From assembly GCA_013396655.1 (NCBI GenBank), contig WBMV01002763.1:819047-883046 (forward strand): 64,000 bases of DNA. The letters run 5' to 3'. A model generated the notes under the pieces. It ran no database searches and was not told the DNA's origin. It saw nothing but the letters and a program-made list of their open reading frames with translations. The position numbers and the translations under genes are program-made. Positions 60,601 to 64,000 of the stretch are shown in pieces (position 1 is the first letter of the stretch; each line of letters begins with the position of its first letter). The DNA comes from Campylorhamphus procurvoides (taxonomy: Eukaryota > Chordata > Aves > Passeriformes > Dendrocolaptidae).

Positions 60601-61727
60601 CAGACCAAAGCCCAGCTGTACTGGTGTCAAGGAGACACCAACCCACAGCAGCACGACCAGCCTGAAGATTTTATGCCACAGGGGTAAAAGAGAGCCTTGT
60701 GCAAGACCATCAGAGGGCATTTTTTGGATGATTTAAAGCCATCCTTACAACAGCACAGGGACTTGTGACAGCAATGAATTAGTGTTGTCTTCAAGTGAGT
60801 CCTTCCTCACATCGCCCACCACAACATTTCTGCCTTCTCTGACGGACAGTGGTTTGTGCCAAGATAAGAACACCAGGAGCACTGGCCAGGGCAGCACCTG
60901 CGGGCTCACAGTCCGTGCCACCACCTGTCACAGGAGATGTGCTGGGCACCTGCTCACCTGCTTCTCCTGCTGCCTCTGTGCCCATCCTACTGGGACAGCT
61001 GGGCACTTATTGGAGAGAAGGGTGGCAGTCCTGCTCATTCCCTGACCACAAGGGCTTGTCCCACATCTTGCAGCTCTCATCATCTTCTCCTTGACACAGC
61101 TCTTCGGCACTGCTGTGTTCCCCTCGGGATAGCTCATATCCTTGATCATCTTCTTCCTTGGACAGGTTCACCACCCAACACACTGGATATGCAGTATATT
61201 TACTAATAGTCTGAGTGACAGGATGGAGCCCACAGTTAACAACTGACTGAAAGTTTAGAACTGGTGCCACTTTGTGTAAAACGTATCTGTCACTTGGTTT
61301 TTATTTGTCTTTGCCTACAACCAGGCAGCCTCACTCTGAACACCTTTCACAATGAACTGATCAGATCCATTGGTTGAAAAATCAGGGTCATCCGCAAGAA
61401 GTGTGAAAAACTCCTGCTGGGCATCACAGTGTTCTTTCCAGCACACTGGATGCTGAACTAGTGAGTGATGGTGCTACCAGGTGTCCACTTGAGCCTGGCT
61501 CTTTCTTCCCACAGCTGCCCTGGTAAATGTGTGACATTCCGCCTGTGCGATTGAATCTGCACCCTCTGCAGCTGAATCAGGACAGCTGCAATGCAAACAG
61601 AGCACACAGCGTGTCCGTGTGCCTGGCCCGGAGGTGCAGGTGTGTGTGACACCCCAGTCAGCATCGACACTGTGGCTGACGCTTTCTGATCCCCTTCAGT
61701 GAGCCCTGCTGAGGCTCAGCCATTCGG

Positions 61728-61778
61728 AGATCACAGAGTCATAGCAAAGACCTCTAAGATCATCGAGTCCACCGAGTC
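61728..61778 (-). repeat. CR1 LINE 3' tip, degenerate
   Basis: 'agatcacagagtcatagc' and 'gacctctaagatcatcgagt' followed by 'ccacc' resemble a reversed CR1 terminus with an internal deletion of the GGTTGGAAGGG block. Confidence 0.6.
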
Positions 61779-61894
61779 TGCCTAGTTAGTCGAGCCAAAG
61801 AGCTCCCCTGTAAGCCCAGACCCGGTGGCAAACATCCCATATGGCATGGCTACGGCCCCTGGGCAAGGCGTGGTATAAATACACAGCGTGGGGG

Positions 61895-62345
61895 GTTGAA
61901 GGGATGCAGGGCAGCCCTGCCCAGAAGGACTTGGGGTGCTGGGGGAGGAGAGGCTGGATGGCCAGGAGCTGGCAAAGTGTGCCGGCAGCCCAGGAAGCCG
62001 GTTGTGTGCGGGGCTGCCTCCCAAGCTGTGTGGGGAGCAGGGCAGGGGGGGATTCTGCCCCGCTCAGGTGACACCCCACCTGCAGAGCTGCCTCCAGCTC
62101 CGGGCTCCCAGCACACGAAGGACATGGAGCTGTTGGAGCGAGCCCAGAGGAGGCAGCAAGATGATCAGAGGGATGGCGCACCTGTCCTGAAAGGAAAGGC
62201 TGAGACAAGCGGCATTGCTGAGTTTGCAAAAGAGAAGGCTTTGGGCTTACCTAATTGCAGCCTTCCAGCACCTGAAGGGAGCTGGCAGGAAAGATGGAGA
62301 GGGACTTTTTCCAAGAGCACGTGGGAACAGGACAAGGGCAATGTG
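61895..62345 (+). repeat. CR1 LINE ORF2 3' part (reverse transcriptase C-terminal region and beyond)
   Basis: Follows the CR1 ORF2 path: 'gcagggcagccctgcccaga', 'aggacttggggtgctggggg', 'ccccacctgcagagctgcct', 'aaggacatggagctgttgga', 'gatgatcagagggatggcgc', 'ttacctaattgcagccttcc', 'gggactttttccaagagcac'. It lacks the 3' UTR and terminus. The 184-codon + frame at 61896-62450 overlaps it but uses a different register with indels, so it is not an active ORF2. Confidence 0.9.
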
Positions 62346-63483
62346 CACACTCTGAGGTCTGGGGAACGGCTGAGAGCCCAGGGGAAGAAGGGAAACATAA
62401 GACAAAGTGGTGCTTTTTTTAAGCCGATTTGTGAGCAAAGAGCATTATAAATGGAACAGGGAAAAACCAGTTGGTGTGGGTAGTTTAATGATCCAGAGGC
62501 ATTCCTGCTGCTGCACTGAGCTTTTAGTTACTGGCATTGGTTACTGCCTGGAATATCACAGGCAACAGAGCATTAATGTTCTGGGCTACAGATATTTGGA
62601 ATTCTATGAAATGAGACACATCACACGAATGTTTGTTTTTTTTCTTTAATTTTATTTGTTTTAAATTGCAATCCTTCTTGATAAACAATCTAAAAAAGGG
62701 TAGTGGAGAATTAGTGAGAGCCTTCAGGTACTCAAAATGCCATCAGTGCTGATTAACAGAGAAAATACTCGTTGATGTACGAAAGGATATTCTTTTATAT
62801 ATATTTCAATTATCATCATTTAATTGTTAAATATATAAAAATATGAATGTAATTACATATAATGAATTATTACAATATAATAAAATTGTATGTTGAATAT
62901 AGTCATACTATAACAGTAAAATATTCTACTCTATTACTAATAATAAACTGCGTATACCAATAATGATAATTATTAAATTGGCATTATATTGTATTATGTT
63001 ACAGTATATTTTATTGTATTAGCTTCTAGTCTCCTTTTCGATTCCATCTATACTCAGTTACACGGACTCTGTCACAGCATAAAACAGAATCCGTTTATGA
63101 TAAACACCTTTCAACATATACATGGTTATTACAGTTAAGAAGCTGAGTTATGCTGAACGGGGGATGGAACATGGTAATTAGGGGAATACATTATGCTAAC
63201 TAGGGGGGACGCAGTTATCTAGAGTTAATCCACTACTCATGAACACAAGGGAAGGGGGAACAATACACGAGGTCAGGTGGGTTTGAGTGTGGGACAGGGA
63301 ATACACATAAACTGCAAATACTGTGAAATGTAAACAGAGTTTTCAGGCATGTCCAGAGATGGATCAGTGCCTGCGGGTGGGATTAGCTCAATCCTCTTTG
63401 GGAAGGTTCCTGCATTCCGGTATTTTTCAGTGCTATATTCCTCCATTCTTCAAGTTCAAGGTGGACGTCAGATTGAACGCTTC
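62346..63483. other. AT-rich low-complexity block and unique DNA
   Basis: 62640-62680 is T-rich and 62790-63030 is extremely AT-rich with irregular ATT/ATA triplets. 63035-63320 is of mixed composition with no family recognised. No gene seen. Confidence 0.55.
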
Positions 63484-63643
63484 CTACTCTCCTCCATGGA
63501 ATGAGCAGGACAGGGACATGAGATGCCTGTCCACAGATGTCTCGCGGAGATGTCTTTTCCTGAATAGCGAATACACAGAAGGGAGTATCTTCTCCTTGTC
63601 CTCGTTCCTGAGACGCTTCAGGGACACCCCAAGCTTCCAGGCT
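63484..63643 (-). CDS. Possible exon of unknown gene
   Basis: On the minus strand, after ttcacctcag (63653-63644, acceptor-like), a frame that starts with one leftover base is open for about 52 codons to a TAG at 63486-63484. Its residues look protein-like: AWKLGVSLKRLRNEDKEKI, then lysine, arginine and hydrophobic residues. I do not recognise a family. The + strand is also open here (63323-63652), so at most one strand can be real. An intron from 63741 to 63644 linking it to the frame at 63737-64000 would have GT...AG ends but the phase does not fit. Confidence 0.2.
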
Positions 63644-63736
63644 CTGAGGTGAAGATCAGTCCATGTGGTTCACCTCTCTAAACCAAAGCTCCATGGGAAG
63701 GCGAGTGGGGTACTGGCCCGGCCCTGGCCGTGGGTG

Positions 63737-64000
63737 CTAACCCTGTGTCTGTGCCGTGCTGCCGGGCCAGCAGAACAGCCTGCGCAGAGCTCGCAGCGCC
63801 CGCCTCAAGCGGGAGGGCCGTCGCTGGGGGACAGCCCGCTGCTGGCTGAGGGCACGGGCTGCCACCTGCCTGGGCAAGGTGTGCCCTGGCACCTGGCTGT
63901 GCTGGCCAAATGCCGCTGCCTCCTCAGGGACAGGCACTGGGAGCATCTCTTCAGGGGAACTCAACCTTGGTTTTCTTTCGTCCTCCAGCTGGGACAGCGC
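63737..64000 (-). CDS. Possible C-terminal coding segment, open to window edge
   Basis: The minus strand is open from the window end (64000) for 87 codons to a TAG at 63739-63737. The sequence is acidic and proline-rich first (LEDERKPRLSSPEEMLPVPV), then strongly basic with RRPSRLRRALRALRRLFCW close to the end. Codons are GC-rich as in avian genes and the local GC content jumps relative to the rest of the window. The family is not recognised. The + strand offers a competing 108-bp exon-like piece (63771-63878) between AG and GT with another AG at 63988, so the strand is not certain. Confidence 0.28.
   Translation of the reverse strand, partial: ALSQLEDERKPRLSSPEEMLPVPVPEEAAAFGQHSQVPGHTLPRQVAARALSQQRAVPQRRPSRLRRALRALRRLFCWPGSTAQTQG

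Larger units (their letters stand above)
52683..61727. other. Nine-kilobase stretch without recognisable CR1 or LTR
   Basis: Mostly AT-rich unique DNA. It holds (TA)15 at 54689-54718, small AT hairpins such as 56894-56912, and an 11-bp hairpin at 57649-57674. From about 59.8 kb the sequence becomes GC-richer, with several overlapping frames under 150 codons (59883-60323, 60782-61045, 61007-61270), none with a recognisable domain. It could hold conserved non-coding sequence or unrecognised exons. Confidence 0.5.

Noticed and set aside
61007..61270. Minus-strand acidic frame with SKEEDDQGYELSRGEHS
   Set aside because: It looks protein-like in part, but has no recognised family, no splice context and other open frames overlap it. 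It could be an exon remnant, which cannot be supported here.
61896..62450. 184-codon + strand frame as an intact reverse transcriptase
   Set aside because: The DNA is CR1 ORF2 but the frame is not the ORF2 register throughout, and the 3' UTR and most of ORF2 are missing.
63771..63878. + strand exon-like segment, 36 codons between AG and GT, next AG at 63988
   Set aside because: Good borders and GC-rich codons, but extremely Arg-rich with no protein-like pattern. The opposite strand reads more naturally. Kept only as a rival reading.
1..64000. tRNA, rRNA, snRNA genes, CRISPR arrays, operons
   Set aside because: Read through on both strands. No cloverleaf with A/B boxes, no rRNA core sequence, no regularly spaced repeats and no bacterial-type gene organisation were seen.

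Overview
This looks like nuclear DNA from a bird, most likely a songbird (Passeriformes). The reasons are about thirty copies of the avian LINE family CR1, several of them like the J/E-type 3' ends common in passerines, and two solo long terminal repeats (LTRs) of an endogenous-retrovirus family that is abundant in songbird genomes. The sequence is AT-rich and CpG-poor, with short microsatellites and no operon-like gene packing, CRISPR array, rRNA or tRNA. Family assignments rest on recognising consensus features by eye, not on a database search.

I find no protein-coding gene that can be supported with confidence. Nearly all open frames are short, start anywhere, and are either translations of CR1 or chance frames. 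The window is best read as intergenic DNA or one long intron. The only coding-like material is at the right edge (about 63.48-64.0 kb), where GC content rises. A minus-strand frame there stays open for 87 codons from the window edge to a stop, and a second open stretch ends at 63484.

Layout. 0-29 kb: unique AT-rich DNA with CR1 fragments every 1-3 kb on both strands, including a chimeric pair at 20.5-21.05 kb, and a minus-strand solo LTR (25.2-26.3 kb) split by a 547-bp insertion with a 9-bp duplication. 30.1-31.4 kb: a second minus-strand solo LTR carrying long GAT/GGAGAA/GGA arrays. It is preceded by two pieces that repeat its flanks exactly and are bounded by N characters, which reads as an assembly artefact. 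31-52.7 kb: more CR1 fragments, one cut by an N at 36252, a mixed trinucleotide tract at 45.7 kb and a possible small retroinsertion at 45.4 kb. 52.7-61.7 kb: about 9 kb without any recognisable CR1 or LTR, including an 11-bp perfect hairpin. 61.7-62.35 kb: CR1 again, including the 3' part of ORF2. 62.7-63.03 kb: very AT-rich DNA. 63.5-64 kb: GC-rich, possibly coding.

No functional system with cooperating genes is visible. The most useful points are the false duplication at 30.1-31.4 kb, the nested LTR insertion, two strong inverted repeats (6157-6229 and 57649-57674), the repeat-poor 9-kb block and the open frames at the right edge.
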